Shown piece by piece: positions 8,585 through 16,955 of a stretch of 64,000 bases of DNA. Position 1 is the stretch's first letter. Every line of letters starts with the position of its first letter. The position numbers and the translations under genes are program-made. The notes under the pieces were generated by a model. It had not been told where the DNA came from. It saw only the letters and a program-made list of their open reading frames with translations, and ran no database searches. The stretch is taken from positions 1 to 64,000 of the forward strand of contig CACZBK010000004.1 of assembly GCA_902779395.1 (NCBI GenBank), read 5' to 3'. This DNA comes from an uncultured Lachnospiraceae bacterium (lineage in GTDB: Bacteria > Bacillota > Clostridia > Lachnospirales > Lachnospiraceae).

Positions 8585-9313
8585 TTATTCCTCCGCAGCC
8601 GCAGCAGCGCTAGTCAGATTCAAATGAAAACAGGTAAAGGTCTCCTCCGCATAAGGCAGGGCCCATATCAGCCCCAGCCCGCAGCTTAACAGACATAAAA
8701 TATATAAGGGTATAAATCCCATATGCAGATAAAACAGCCTGAACTTCTGTCCCGTCATAAGCCAGCGTGAAAGCCTTATGATCTCCGAAACATCCTTCTG
8801 CGGGAAATCCAGCAGAAGATAATAGCACTGGCTCATCCCAAGATAATACACGCAGTAATATGTAAGCCCGATACATACAGCTATGGCTGCCAAGGGCAGC
8901 AGTACGACATTTCCGCTTATCCTGTAAAATGCATAGATAAATACTCCCGGCATCTCACATAAAAATGCGGTAAGCGTAAGATTTATTGCGATCCTAAGCG
9001 CTCTGTCATCCCTAAACGAAAAACCTTTAAAAATATCTGCTATCGAAAAATAATATCCGCAGGTCAGATTCATGTAAAAACTGCATAAGCCGAAATGAAG
9101 CACATTAGCAAGGATAAGCCCTATAAGATTGATCGCCATTGATATAAAAAACGAAAAAGCAGAACCTTTGGCAGAAGCATTTGCGCTTAAAGAAGTGAAA
9201 GTAAAACTTGCAAAAAGGTACAATAAATGAACAGGTACCACCTGAAAGTACCTGCCCAGAAGATTTCCTCTTGCATCTGCTCTTAGTTCCTCAGAAGATC
9301 TGATACCATTCAT
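8585..9313 (-). CDS. DUF975-like integral membrane protein
   Basis: Function unknown. The 242-residue protein begins with a short amphipathic stretch with the family-like LRADARGNLLGRYFQ pattern and has about five hydrophobic segments. The C-terminal SRWLMTGQKFRLFYLHMGF and GLIWALPYAEETFTCFH stretches match the usual DUF975 pattern of a conserved loop followed by the last helix. It lies 16 nt upstream of the GH25 gene and 7 nt downstream of the SprA-like gene. Confidence 0.75.
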   Translation of the reverse strand: MNGIRSSEELRADARGNLLGRYFQVVPVHLLYLFASFTFTSLSANASAKGSAFSFFISMAINLIGLILANVLHFGLCSFYMNLTCGYYFSIADIFKGFSFRDDRALRIAINLTLTAFLCEMPGVFIYAFYRISGNVVLLPLAAIAVCIGLTYYCVYYLGMSQCYYLLLDFPQKDVSEIIRLSRWLMTGQKFRLFYLHMGFIPLYILCLLSCGLGLIWALPYAEETFTCFHLNLTSAAAAAEE

Positions 9314-9319
9314 TGAAAG

Positions 9320-9847
9320 CTATACCGCCAGATCCAGATGATTTCCTTTGAAGGCTTCCTGCCCCATGGAATTCTCGTTTTTACTGTAAGGATCGTCTTT
9401 AGGATATTTAATGGCTGTATCCGTCACCCCGCCCGCACAGTAGCTCCGCCCGCATTCGGGACATACAGCAAACTTAAGCCTTACGCTGGCGCGAAGGACT
9501 TTTCCTCCGCCCTCTTCCGCCTTGTCATAAGCATTTGCAACATGCTCCTGCTCGTGTCCGCGGACCCTGGCTTCTGCTGCCGCCGGATTAATGGTAGTAG
9601 CGGATTTAAAAGATACCTGCTCATCGGAACCATCCTGATATTTCCGCTCCTTACAGGTCTCACATTCAACTTTTCCAAGCCTCTTGGCTTCGCGCTCATC
9701 CATCCCGGCCGGAAGAGGCTTACCGTATTTATCGGTTTCTGCGGAAGGATCCGCTGATACGGACGCACCGAAAGAAGAGGCATATTGCATAGCCGCAACA
9801 CTGCCGTAAGCTCCTCCGTATCCGATTGCTCCGATAGCACCCATCAA
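9320..9847 (-). CDS. SprA-related putative metalloprotease
   Basis: A 175-residue protein resembling the SprA-related family (also annotated as CJM1_0395-type putative metalloprotease). A glycine/alanine-rich start precedes CETCKERKYQDGSD, then KSATTINP and VRGHEQEHV, where HEQEH (about residues 98-102) looks like a zinc-dependent HExxH active site; a CPEC..C cluster follows. No signal peptide is obvious. The substrate is unknown. It overlaps the DUF4190-like gene by 4 nt and precedes DUF975 and the GH25 muramidase, suggesting a cell-envelope role by inference. Confidence 0.75.
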   Translation of the reverse strand: MMGAIGAIGYGGAYGSVAAMQYASSFGASVSADPSAETDKYGKPLPAGMDEREAKRLGKVECETCKERKYQDGSDEQVSFKSATTINPAAAEARVRGHEQEHVANAYDKAEEGGGKVLRASVRLKFAVCPECGRSYCAGGVTDTAIKYPKDDPYSKNENSMGQEAFKGNHLDLAV

Positions 9848-10323
9848 AGCTGTGTACCTCCGGGATATGTATAAGGGTTATTCTCAAATGTATTGTTCTT
9901 CAGGAAATCCGGTATCTCCCCGGTTTCGTAATAATGCTGCATTCCTTCCTTAAAGCCCTCGTAATCAGTGCCGTACATCATCTCAAAGCCCTGATCAACC
10001 TGAGCTCTTACCGCAGGATCATTCTCCATAAGAAAAAAGGTTGATGCCAGAAGAGCAATGCCCGCGAATATCGCAAATCCGGAAAGTATTAAGCTCCCCA
10101 GTGCAGCTCCTCTTATACGTCTTTCCTTTCCCCTGGAAAGAATAGCAAAAAGTATAGCCATCCCTCCGAAAAATACGGGTCCCACACCGGTCACTATGGT
10201 AAGCAGCGCCAGCACTGCCATTATCAGAGCAGCAGCGCCCATACCGTTTATACCCTGTGAAGGTCTTCTGTAATACTGCACAGGCGGTATGTTCGGACCG
10301 CCCTGATATCCATACTCATCCAT
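9844..10323 (-). CDS. DUF4190-like small membrane protein
   Basis: Function unknown. From the ATG at 10323 the protein has about 159 residues: a proline/glycine/tyrosine-rich N-terminal tail (DEYGYQGGPNIPPVQYYRR), two hydrophobic helices and a polar C-terminal tail, which is the DUF4190 layout. A longer reading frame from a TTG at 10374 would add 17 residues, but it lacks a ribosome-binding site and would cover the promoter at 10330-10335, so I prefer the shorter form. Its mRNA would be leaderless. It heads the unit with the SprA-like, DUF975 and GH25 genes. Confidence 0.65.
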   Translation of the reverse strand: MDEYGYQGGPNIPPVQYYRRPSQGINGMGAAALIMAVLALLTIVTGVGPVFFGGMAILFAILSRGKERRIRGAALGSLILSGFAIFAGIALLASTFFLMENDPAVRAQVDQGFEMMYGTDYEGFKEGMQHYYETGEIPDFLKNNTFENNPYTYPGGTQL

Positions 10324-10329
10324 ACTTAT

Positions 10330-10338
10330 ATTATAACA
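10330..10338 (-). promoter_or_regulatory. Extended -10 promoter, leaderless start
   Basis: TGTTATAAT (extended -10, TATAAT at 10330-10335) on the minus strand is followed by six bases and then the ATG at 10323. A normal +1 position coincides with the A of the start codon. No convincing -35 hexamer is present, as usual for extended -10 promoters. Confidence 0.5.
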
Positions 10339-10370
10339 CGGGATCAGAAAAAAATCCAGATACAGCTTGA

Positions 10371-11981
10371 TCAAAGAGAATTTAACTCAGATCTTACATT
10401 CAAAAGCGCAGATAAGGAAACCGAAAGCTCATCTATCCCTATTTCTGCAGCCTTGCGGATAAAGGAAATATCGGATGCAAGCTCTCCGCACAGGCATACC
10501 AGTTTCCCGTGAGAGTGCGCATTGTTAACGCTCATTTCAATGAGCTTAAGGACAGCAGGATGATGCGGGTCGTAGATCCCGCGAAGCCTGTCGTTATTAC
10601 GGTCTGCAGCAAGAGTATACTGTGTAAGATCATTGCTTCCTATGCTGAAGAAATCGGCTGATCCTGCCAGCTCATCACTGATCAGTGCTGCCGCCGGCGT
10701 CTCTATCATCGCACCAAGTTTAAGATCGTCCGAAAAAGCGATCCCCTCTCTTTTCAGGTCCTCCATGACCTCTTCGGTATATTTCCTGCATTTTAAAAAC
10801 TCATCTGCAGACACTATCATCGGGAACAGAACTGATACCTCACCGTATGCTGAAGCCCTGTATATTGCCCGCAGCTGTGTCTTAAAGATATCCGGCCTGT
10901 CAAAGCATATACGCAGTGCCCTGTAGCCAAGTGCCGGATCCGTTTCTTCATCAAACTTAATACATTCAGCCTTTTTATCGGCTCCCAGATCGATGGTCCT
11001 TATGACCACTTCTTTTCCGCTCATAGTCTCAGCGGCCGCTTTATATGCGCGAAACTGTTCTTCCTCAGACGGAAGTGAATTTCTGTTCATGAACAAAAAC
11101 TCGCTTCTGAACAGCCCTATGCCTTCAGCACCGCATTCCAGGGCTTTAACAGCCTCCTCCGCCCTGCCGATATTTGCCAGCAGTTTTATCCTTCTGCCGC
11201 TTCCTTTAATGCGGATATCGTATATGCCTGCCTTAAGCTTTGCGGCTTTATCATTTTCTTCCTTCATCCTTTCTTCCGCAGCTTTAAGTGCGGCTTCATC
11301 CGGATCCACGGTAAGTATCCCGTTATATCCGTCAAGTACCGCCACTTTTCCGTCTAACGAAGCATCCGGCTTTATCCCGCTCATCGCAGGTATGTTCATA
11401 TTGCGTGAAAAGATAGCTGCATGGGAATATGCAGATCCTTTATGACTTATAAATCCGAGTATCTTATCCCTGTCAAAGCCGGCCGTATCAGAAGCAGTTA
11501 TCTCTTCCGACATGATCAGGACCGGATAAGGCAGATCTTTAGTGTCTTTCTTTCCCTTAAGGTTCTGTAACAGACGCCGCGTGATATCTGCCATATCTTC
11601 CGCACGCGCCATAAAATATTCGTCACCGCTTCCGCTAAGCTTTTGTGCATATTCCTGCCCGGACTTATACACGGCATACTCAGCACAGACCCTGTCATTG
11701 ATAATGGTATTTACGATAAGCTCATATAATCCGGCATCCTCAAGTATCATCAGATGCGCTTCGAAAACAGCAGCAGCTTTTTCCCCCATCTCCTTAAGGC
11801 TGCGTTCATACAGGATATCAATCTGGTCTTTCGCAGTATTCAGGGCCTCCTTAAAACGCTCTGTTTCCTTATGGACATCATCCGCTGTCCTGCGCTCCGC
11901 ATACAGCCCGGTTTTTTCATAAAAGAAGATACGGCCTGTCGCGATCCCGCCGCTTATCCCCATACCATTTATCTGCTGCAC
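10371..11981 (-). CDS. ptsI: PTS enzyme I (phosphoenolpyruvate-protein phosphotransferase)
   Basis: Enzyme I takes phosphate from phosphoenolpyruvate and passes it to HPr at the head of the sugar phosphotransferase system. The 536-residue protein shows the N-terminal HPr-binding domain, the phosphohistidine segment SAYSHAAIFSRNMNIPA near residue 190, the PEP-binding barrel with EGIGLFRSEFLFM, GSNDLTQYTLAADRNN and the catalytic LCGELASD cysteine motif near the end. It is about 35 residues shorter than typical enzyme I. No HPr or EII gene is adjacent; it follows the WYL regulator after 22 nt. Confidence 0.93.
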   Translation of the reverse strand: MQQINGMGISGGIATGRIFFYEKTGLYAERRTADDVHKETERFKEALNTAKDQIDILYERSLKEMGEKAAAVFEAHLMILEDAGLYELIVNTIINDRVCAEYAVYKSGQEYAQKLSGSGDEYFMARAEDMADITRRLLQNLKGKKDTKDLPYPVLIMSEEITASDTAGFDRDKILGFISHKGSAYSHAAIFSRNMNIPAMSGIKPDASLDGKVAVLDGYNGILTVDPDEAALKAAEERMKEENDKAAKLKAGIYDIRIKGSGRRIKLLANIGRAEEAVKALECGAEGIGLFRSEFLFMNRNSLPSEEEQFRAYKAAAETMSGKEVVIRTIDLGADKKAECIKFDEETDPALGYRALRICFDRPDIFKTQLRAIYRASAYGEVSVLFPMIVSADEFLKCRKYTEEVMEDLKREGIAFSDDLKLGAMIETPAAALISDELAGSADFFSIGSNDLTQYTLAADRNNDRLRGIYDPHHPAVLKLIEMSVNNAHSHGKLVCLCGELASDISFIRKAAEIGIDELSVSLSALLNVRSELNSL

Positions 11982-12003
11982 TTTACCTGCCCCTTTGCGG
12001 TCT

Positions 12004-12996
12004 TTAACTCTTATAGCTCTTCATCATTTCCTTAAGCTTGTTCTTAAACTGTTCAACAACCTTTGAAGGCCCGGTGATCTTAACATCATTGCCCAGCGCG
12101 AATATCCATCCGAGGAACTGATCGCTCAGCGCCACTCTGACCCTGGTCTTTGACCATCCTTTCTGCGATGCACTTTTTATCGGTATATCCGTTCCGAAAC
12201 GGTCTAAGAAGACACCTGCCATCCGGTCGGCAAACTCTATCGTCACATCAACTTCCCTGCCTCCGAACATACCAAAATTCATCTTCGAATATGCTGCCAT
12301 ATCGAATTCCCTGAACAGCTCCCTTCCGCGGCGCTTTTCTTTCGTAAGCTCGATATTCTTCATCTTATCAACACGATAGTGCTTTATCTTATTCTCTGCG
12401 GCATCATAAGCGATCAGATAATAATTCTCATCATCCCACATCAGCGCCCAGGGACTTACTTCACTGGGCTTGTCATGACGGGGCACCATTTCCTTGTTTG
12501 TATTCCACTGCATATACTCAAATCTTATACAAAGATTTGAAGAAATAGCCTTATGTATATCATCCACTATATAGTAGATGCTTTCATTCATCGTCTTGAT
12601 ACGTCCGCTCACGACCACCTGCCGCTTCAGCTCCTGTGCCTCGTATTCACTGACCATCCCGGTAAGCTTGCGGATCAGTTCCGCCGACTTCTTCTCTGTA
12701 ATGAACTTGGAAGACTGAATGGCATCTACCAGAAGCTTTAACTCGGCGATCTCAAAATCCTTTTTTCCTACATGATAAAAATAATCACGGCCTTCCCTCT
12801 CTCCTATAACATCTATCCCCAGCACTTTAAGTGCTTCCATATCATCATACAGACTTTTACGGTTCGCCGTCACACCATACTCCTCAAGATACTCCTGTAT
12901 CTGAGGCAGGGTAAGGGCATGTTCATCATCTGTTTTCTCGATCATGATCCTTGAGAGATAATACAGCTTCAGCTTCTGATTTGTTCCCTTTGGCAT
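12004..12996 (-). CDS. WYL-domain transcriptional regulator
   Basis: A 330-residue regulator with an N-terminal winged helix-turn-helix (about 17-75: TLPQIQEYLEEYG, SLYDDMEALKVLG), a WYL ligand-binding domain (about 145-225: YMQWN, SPWALMWDDENYYLIAYD) and a WCX-type C-terminal extension (VALSDQFLGWIFALG). Such proteins usually sense nucleotide-like or other small ligands. It is 22 nt upstream of ptsI and shares its promoter at 13033-13061, so it may control the PTS; the effector is unknown. Confidence 0.88.
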   Translation of the reverse strand: MPKGTNQKLKLYYLSRIMIEKTDDEHALTLPQIQEYLEEYGVTANRKSLYDDMEALKVLGIDVIGEREGRDYFYHVGKKDFEIAELKLLVDAIQSSKFITEKKSAELIRKLTGMVSEYEAQELKRQVVVSGRIKTMNESIYYIVDDIHKAISSNLCIRFEYMQWNTNKEMVPRHDKPSEVSPWALMWDDENYYLIAYDAAENKIKHYRVDKMKNIELTKEKRRGRELFREFDMAAYSKMNFGMFGGREVDVTIEFADRMAGVFLDRFGTDIPIKSASQKGWSKTRVRVALSDQFLGWIFALGNDVKITGPSKVVEQFKNKLKEMMKSYKS

Positions 12997-13032
12997 ATCG
13001 GCACCTCCGTAAATTCAATGAAATATGATAAA

Positions 13033-13061
13033 ATTATAACATTCACAACTAACGTTATCAA
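13033..13061 (-). promoter_or_regulatory. Promoter of WYL-ptsI
   Basis: TTGATA (13056-13061), a 17-bp spacer and TATAAT (13033-13038) on the minus strand. The -35 overlaps the TGA stop codon of the upstream MutS-like gene. GGAGGTGC precedes the ATG at 12996. Confidence 0.75.
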
Positions 13062-14665
13062 CCCAGCACCTCATCATACAGCTCCAGTCCGAAACTCGTC
13101 ATCTCGGGTTCGTGCGGGATCATCTTAAACGTCCGCCTGCCGTCTTTCAGATGCTCTGCGCTCAGAAAACATACCTTATCATCAGTCTTTGATTCCTCGT
13201 ACATCTGCTGTGCGAAAGACAGAAGGTGAGTAACCGTAAATATCCGCACTCCCTCTTCTTTAAGTGCTTTAACTATACCATATGCAATGGATGAACCGTC
13301 TTTTTCCGTTGTGGTAGCAAAAGATTCATTCAGAAGGATAAGCGGATCCTCCCCAAGATTATTGATTATCTGATCCATACGCCTGAGTTCTTCATCAAGG
13401 CGCCCGCTGTTCATCGCACTGTCTTCGCGCCTTGTAAAATGCGTAAAGAGCGAACTGCAGACAGCGCTCGAAAAACTCTTTGCAGCCACCATAAGGCCAC
13501 ACTGCATCATTACCTGGGCTATTCCCAGACTTCTTAAGAAAGTGGATTTTCCTCCCTGATTCGCACCGGTAATGATCACCAGCTGCCTGCCGTCAAGACT
13601 GCCGCTGTTGCCCACAGTCTTTCCCTGGCAGTCCATAGCCAGCACCAGTTCCATAAGCTCATCATATTTCAGACCGCCTTTTTCATCGACCTGCGGAAAG
13701 CAATGTTCTATCTTAAAGCGCTGCATCTGGGCTCGTATATTTACCGCACCGAGATAAAAAGCTATCTGGAAATGAAGCTGGTCAAAAAACTGCCCATACG
13801 AAGCCACAAGATCACTGCAGTATGAATAAACATAATTTACAGTCTGATATTCAAGCTCTGCTGCATCATCCTGCATGGCCTGATCCTTATACAGAGAAAT
13901 AACTCCCGGCACAAGAGAATTTATCGTCCCCTGCAGTTTAGCCTTGAGTCCGTATGGTTTCGAATAGGGTTTTACTATCGTCTCCACGCTCTCCAGTTTC
14001 AGATCACCTATCTTTAATCCGTCCTTTAATCCGCAGTCGATCCTTATACGCGGAAATCTCTGAACATAATACTGGTCTTCACTATCCCCCGATATATCAG
14101 CATAAAATGAAATACTCTTCATCAGTGTATCAAGGCTTTCAAGTCTTTCTTCAGTCAGCTCATCCTGTATACGCTCAAACAGATCCAAAAAGCCCTTTGA
14201 AATCAATCCGTCTGCATTTTCGATAAACAGCGTCTGCACGGAGATCATCCCGTCCAATAAAAGTCTCAGTACTTTAAGATCACCTATCAGCTTTGCCTTG
14301 CTGTCACGTTCTCCTGCCGTACTGCTCTTTCTTCCAAGCTTATCCCATTTTTCAAGTATCTCAGCGGAAAGCTGATAAAGATTAGCTGCAAAAGCCTGCT
14401 TACGCAGACAGTCTTTAAGTATCTCCTGACGATATCCCACCTCTTCAGCATCTGCAAGAGGCTGGCGCATGACACGCCTCATCGTCTGAGCCAGATAAGG
14501 ATCTTCTTTCTCCATATATACCGCCCTGCTGCTTAACATGACAGAATCCACAGACGCAGCCTTAAACAGTGCATTAAGTCCCAGATCCTTTGTTATGCTG
14601 CTAAAGTCATAATATGTTTTTCCGGCCTGCCATTCCTTACCGGCATATAACAAAAAAACATTCAT
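13058..14665 (-). CDS. MutS-like ATPase, second of a pair
   Basis: A 535-residue MutS-related protein: a helical core and lever region (about 60-340) and a C-terminal ABC-type ATPase with Walker A GANQGGKST (367-375), Walker B LILLNE (442-447), a signature region around 415-425 and a switch His480 in TVTH. It lacks the N-terminal mismatch-recognition and connector domains of MutS and has no Smr domain, so it is neither mismatch-repair MutS nor MutS2. The metal-binding Asp of Walker B is Asn446. It overlaps the other MutS-like gene by 4 nt, suggesting a heterodimer. The role is unknown. Confidence 0.8.
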   Translation of the reverse strand: MNVFLLYAGKEWQAGKTYYDFSSITKDLGLNALFKAASVDSVMLSSRAVYMEKEDPYLAQTMRRVMRQPLADAEEVGYRQEILKDCLRKQAFAANLYQLSAEILEKWDKLGRKSSTAGERDSKAKLIGDLKVLRLLLDGMISVQTLFIENADGLISKGFLDLFERIQDELTEERLESLDTLMKSISFYADISGDSEDQYYVQRFPRIRIDCGLKDGLKIGDLKLESVETIVKPYSKPYGLKAKLQGTINSLVPGVISLYKDQAMQDDAAELEYQTVNYVYSYCSDLVASYGQFFDQLHFQIAFYLGAVNIRAQMQRFKIEHCFPQVDEKGGLKYDELMELVLAMDCQGKTVGNSGSLDGRQLVIITGANQGGKSTFLRSLGIAQVMMQCGLMVAAKSFSSAVCSSLFTHFTRREDSAMNSGRLDEELRRMDQIINNLGEDPLILLNESFATTTEKDGSSIAYGIVKALKEEGVRIFTVTHLLSFAQQMYEESKTDDKVCFLSAEHLKDGRRTFKMIPHEPEMTSFGLELYDEVLG

Positions 14666-16179
14666 GAGAATCTCTCCTTTATCTGCTCATAAGTCAGTCT
14701 GTATTTAAGGACCTGCCGGTTAATACCCGTATCTTCCACAGCTTCGCTGCGCTCTATACGGAAGGTCTGTACATGATCTTCATCAAGCATCGCCCTAAGG
14801 CTTACCACTCCGGGACAGGAAGCCGAAAGCTCTCCAAGATGTGTTACATAAATGCCTTTGCACGAACGGTCAGTCAGATATTTAAGCACTCTCCTGCCCA
14901 TCTCGATCGCATCAAAATTAGCAGCCGTGGTAAACAATTCATTTATCACGACGAAAGCTCCTTTCTGTTCATCTTTCATTATGGGTTTCAGACGCACCAG
15001 CTCGTCCATGAGTTTTCCACGGCCTGTTTCTGCGCTTTCCTCCACGGAAAAATGAGTCCATAAATTGGTATAGTAAGGAACAGATGCTGAATCAGCCGGA
15101 ACATCCAGCCCCATCTTTGTCAGATATACCAGCTGTCCCAGACTTCTTCCGTATGTTGTCTTTCCTCCCTGATTGGGTCCTGTCAGCACAAAGAACTTTT
15201 CATCCTCCGCCAGATACACTTTGTTAGGTACCACTTCCCTGCCATTCTCCATATTTGTAAGCGCAAGGGCAAGGTCATACAAAGCGGTGGCAGTCAGTTT
15301 ATCTTTTGATGCTTTAGGCGTGCACATATTAAAACCTTTTTCAGACATCTTTTTCTGAAACTGTGCATAGGCAAGATAATAAAGCATCTCGTTCTCGATC
15401 CCGGCGATACCTTCATTCAGATATACGGGATATTCCGTACAAAAAGCTTCAAGCCTTTTGAAGAAAGACCTGTGTTTTTTTCTGAAGAGTTTAACGATCT
15501 CTTCTTCAAGGGACGAATAACCCTCTGTATCGGTAAAAGGACTCAGATAATCCCTTTTCACATCCGGAAAGCTTTCCTTAAGGAAAGCTTCGTAACCGCC
15601 TTCTCCCTTTCCTTCGGCTATGGTAAAGCGTTCTTTCTCATAAGTAAGCACCACCCTGAAAGAAGCCAGTTCCTTCCAAAGCTCTGCGGTAACACTTTTA
15701 ATATTCTTAAAGCTCTCAGCCGAAATACATTCTTTAAGATACGCCAGAAGTCCCTTCATCCCTTCCGATGCAGGCTCCTGTCTATCCAGTTCTTCACTTA
15801 ATTTACCCAATGAACAGATATAAGTATTGACTTCCCTTAAGTACCAGACATGCTTCTGTATTCTCTCCACAGCGGCTTCTCTTCTGGATGCATAGGCAAA
15901 ACGCTCACGTATGCTTCTGTAATACAGCTCAAGGGCTTCCCTCACGCCGTCCTTCTTTATATCCGTATATACCGCCCTTCTGTATTCTTCATCCTCTTTG
16001 GTCGCAGGAAAGAAGCCATAGAGCTTTCGCACTTTGTCTCCCCATCCTTCGCATACCCTGTCAAGTATCTGATCAAGATTAAGGTCAATGAAAAAAGCAG
16101 GAAGATCAGTATCTCCTGCATTTTTCTCTTCTGCCATATCCGTCCTGCCCAACAGACTGAACATATTATCTTTCCTCAC
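14662..16179 (-). CDS. MutS-like ATPase, first of a pair
   Basis: A 505-residue MutS-related protein with a helical middle and a C-terminal ATPase: Walker A GPNQGGKTT (334-342), Walker B FVVINE (409-414) with Asn413 where Asp is usual, and a VTHLGEL switch segment. As in its partner, the mismatch-binding N-terminal domains are absent. The two proteins are clearly diverged paralogues, translationally coupled. DNA or RNA binding and remodelling are possible by family, but no function can be assigned from sequence. Confidence 0.8.
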   Translation of the reverse strand: MRKDNMFSLLGRTDMAEEKNAGDTDLPAFFIDLNLDQILDRVCEGWGDKVRKLYGFFPATKEDEEYRRAVYTDIKKDGVREALELYYRSIRERFAYASRREAAVERIQKHVWYLREVNTYICSLGKLSEELDRQEPASEGMKGLLAYLKECISAESFKNIKSVTAELWKELASFRVVLTYEKERFTIAEGKGEGGYEAFLKESFPDVKRDYLSPFTDTEGYSSLEEEIVKLFRKKHRSFFKRLEAFCTEYPVYLNEGIAGIENEMLYYLAYAQFQKKMSEKGFNMCTPKASKDKLTATALYDLALALTNMENGREVVPNKVYLAEDEKFFVLTGPNQGGKTTYGRSLGQLVYLTKMGLDVPADSASVPYYTNLWTHFSVEESAETGRGKLMDELVRLKPIMKDEQKGAFVVINELFTTAANFDAIEMGRRVLKYLTDRSCKGIYVTHLGELSASCPGVVSLRAMLDEDHVQTFRIERSEAVEDTGINRQVLKYRLTYEQIKERFS

Positions 16180-16211
16180 TGTATCTGATCTTCTGCATTT
16201 TTACCGCCTTA

Positions 16212-16913
16212 CTATCTTCCGATAAACTCCGGCATATCAAACGCAACGCCGTTTTTCTTAAGCTCATCGATAAAGAGTTTATAATATCCGGGAACCATCT
16301 CTTCAGTCTCATCATGCGCATGCAGAAGAAGTATATGACTGCCGTTATCTTCCAGAAGAGCGGCTCCGGATCCGGGATTTTTATCATTGATCCTCTCCCA
16401 TACATAATCGATAGTGATCCCGCTGTCCTTACGGATCATATATTCCGCAAAATCAAAAGTCCAGAATGTATCTATATCACGGTCCAGCCCCTGCTCTTTC
16501 CACCACTGATACGGGATCTGTGTATCTTTAAGCTTATCAAAGCCTTTATTCTTCAGATATTCCTGAAGCGCCTCTTTATTCTCCCCTCCCTTGTCTCCGT
16601 ACGGGAAGCGAAAGGGTCTGTACTTTCTTTCAACACCGGCATTACTGTAAAGTTCATTAAGTGCCTCTTCACATTTTTCTATTTCTTCTATCCCCTGTTC
16701 AACACTCAGTTTTGAAAAAAACGGATGCGAATAACTGTGATTTCCCACTATCATGCCATGCTGCAGGGCATAGACTGCCTGATCCGGATACTTCACGATA
16801 TTCTCTCCCCAGGCAAACATAAGCGCAGTGATCCCGTTTTCATTCAGGTAATCTACTATTGCCGGGGTGTTCTTTGACGAGATATCATCAATTGTCAATA
16901 CTGCTTTGATCAT
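16212..16913 (-). CDS. Polysaccharide deacetylase family protein
   Basis: A 233-residue NodB-fold protein. Motif 1 is TIDD (residues 7-10), the metal-binding motif 2 is HSYSH (59-63), motif 3 is RFPYG (102-106), and a late LLLHAHD provides the final histidine. No signal peptide or membrane segment is present, which is unusual for enzymes acting on peptidoglycan or surface glycans; it may act in the cytoplasm or on a soluble carbohydrate. A GGAGGG ribosome site lies 6 nt before the ATG. Confidence 0.85.
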   Translation of the reverse strand: MIKAVLTIDDISSKNTPAIVDYLNENGITALMFAWGENIVKYPDQAVYALQHGMIVGNHSYSHPFFSKLSVEQGIEEIEKCEEALNELYSNAGVERKYRPFRFPYGDKGGENKEALQEYLKNKGFDKLKDTQIPYQWWKEQGLDRDIDTFWTFDFAEYMIRKDSGITIDYVWERINDKNPGSGAALLEDNGSHILLLHAHDETEEMVPGYYKLFIDELKKNGVAFDMPEFIGR

Positions 16914-16955
16914 GTTGTCCCTCCTGTAATGAATCTATATTATCCGCAGATGCCG

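Noticed and set aside
13058..16179. mutS or mutS2 mismatch-repair genes
   Set aside because: Mismatch-binding and Smr domains are absent and Walker B is altered, so those names would mislead.
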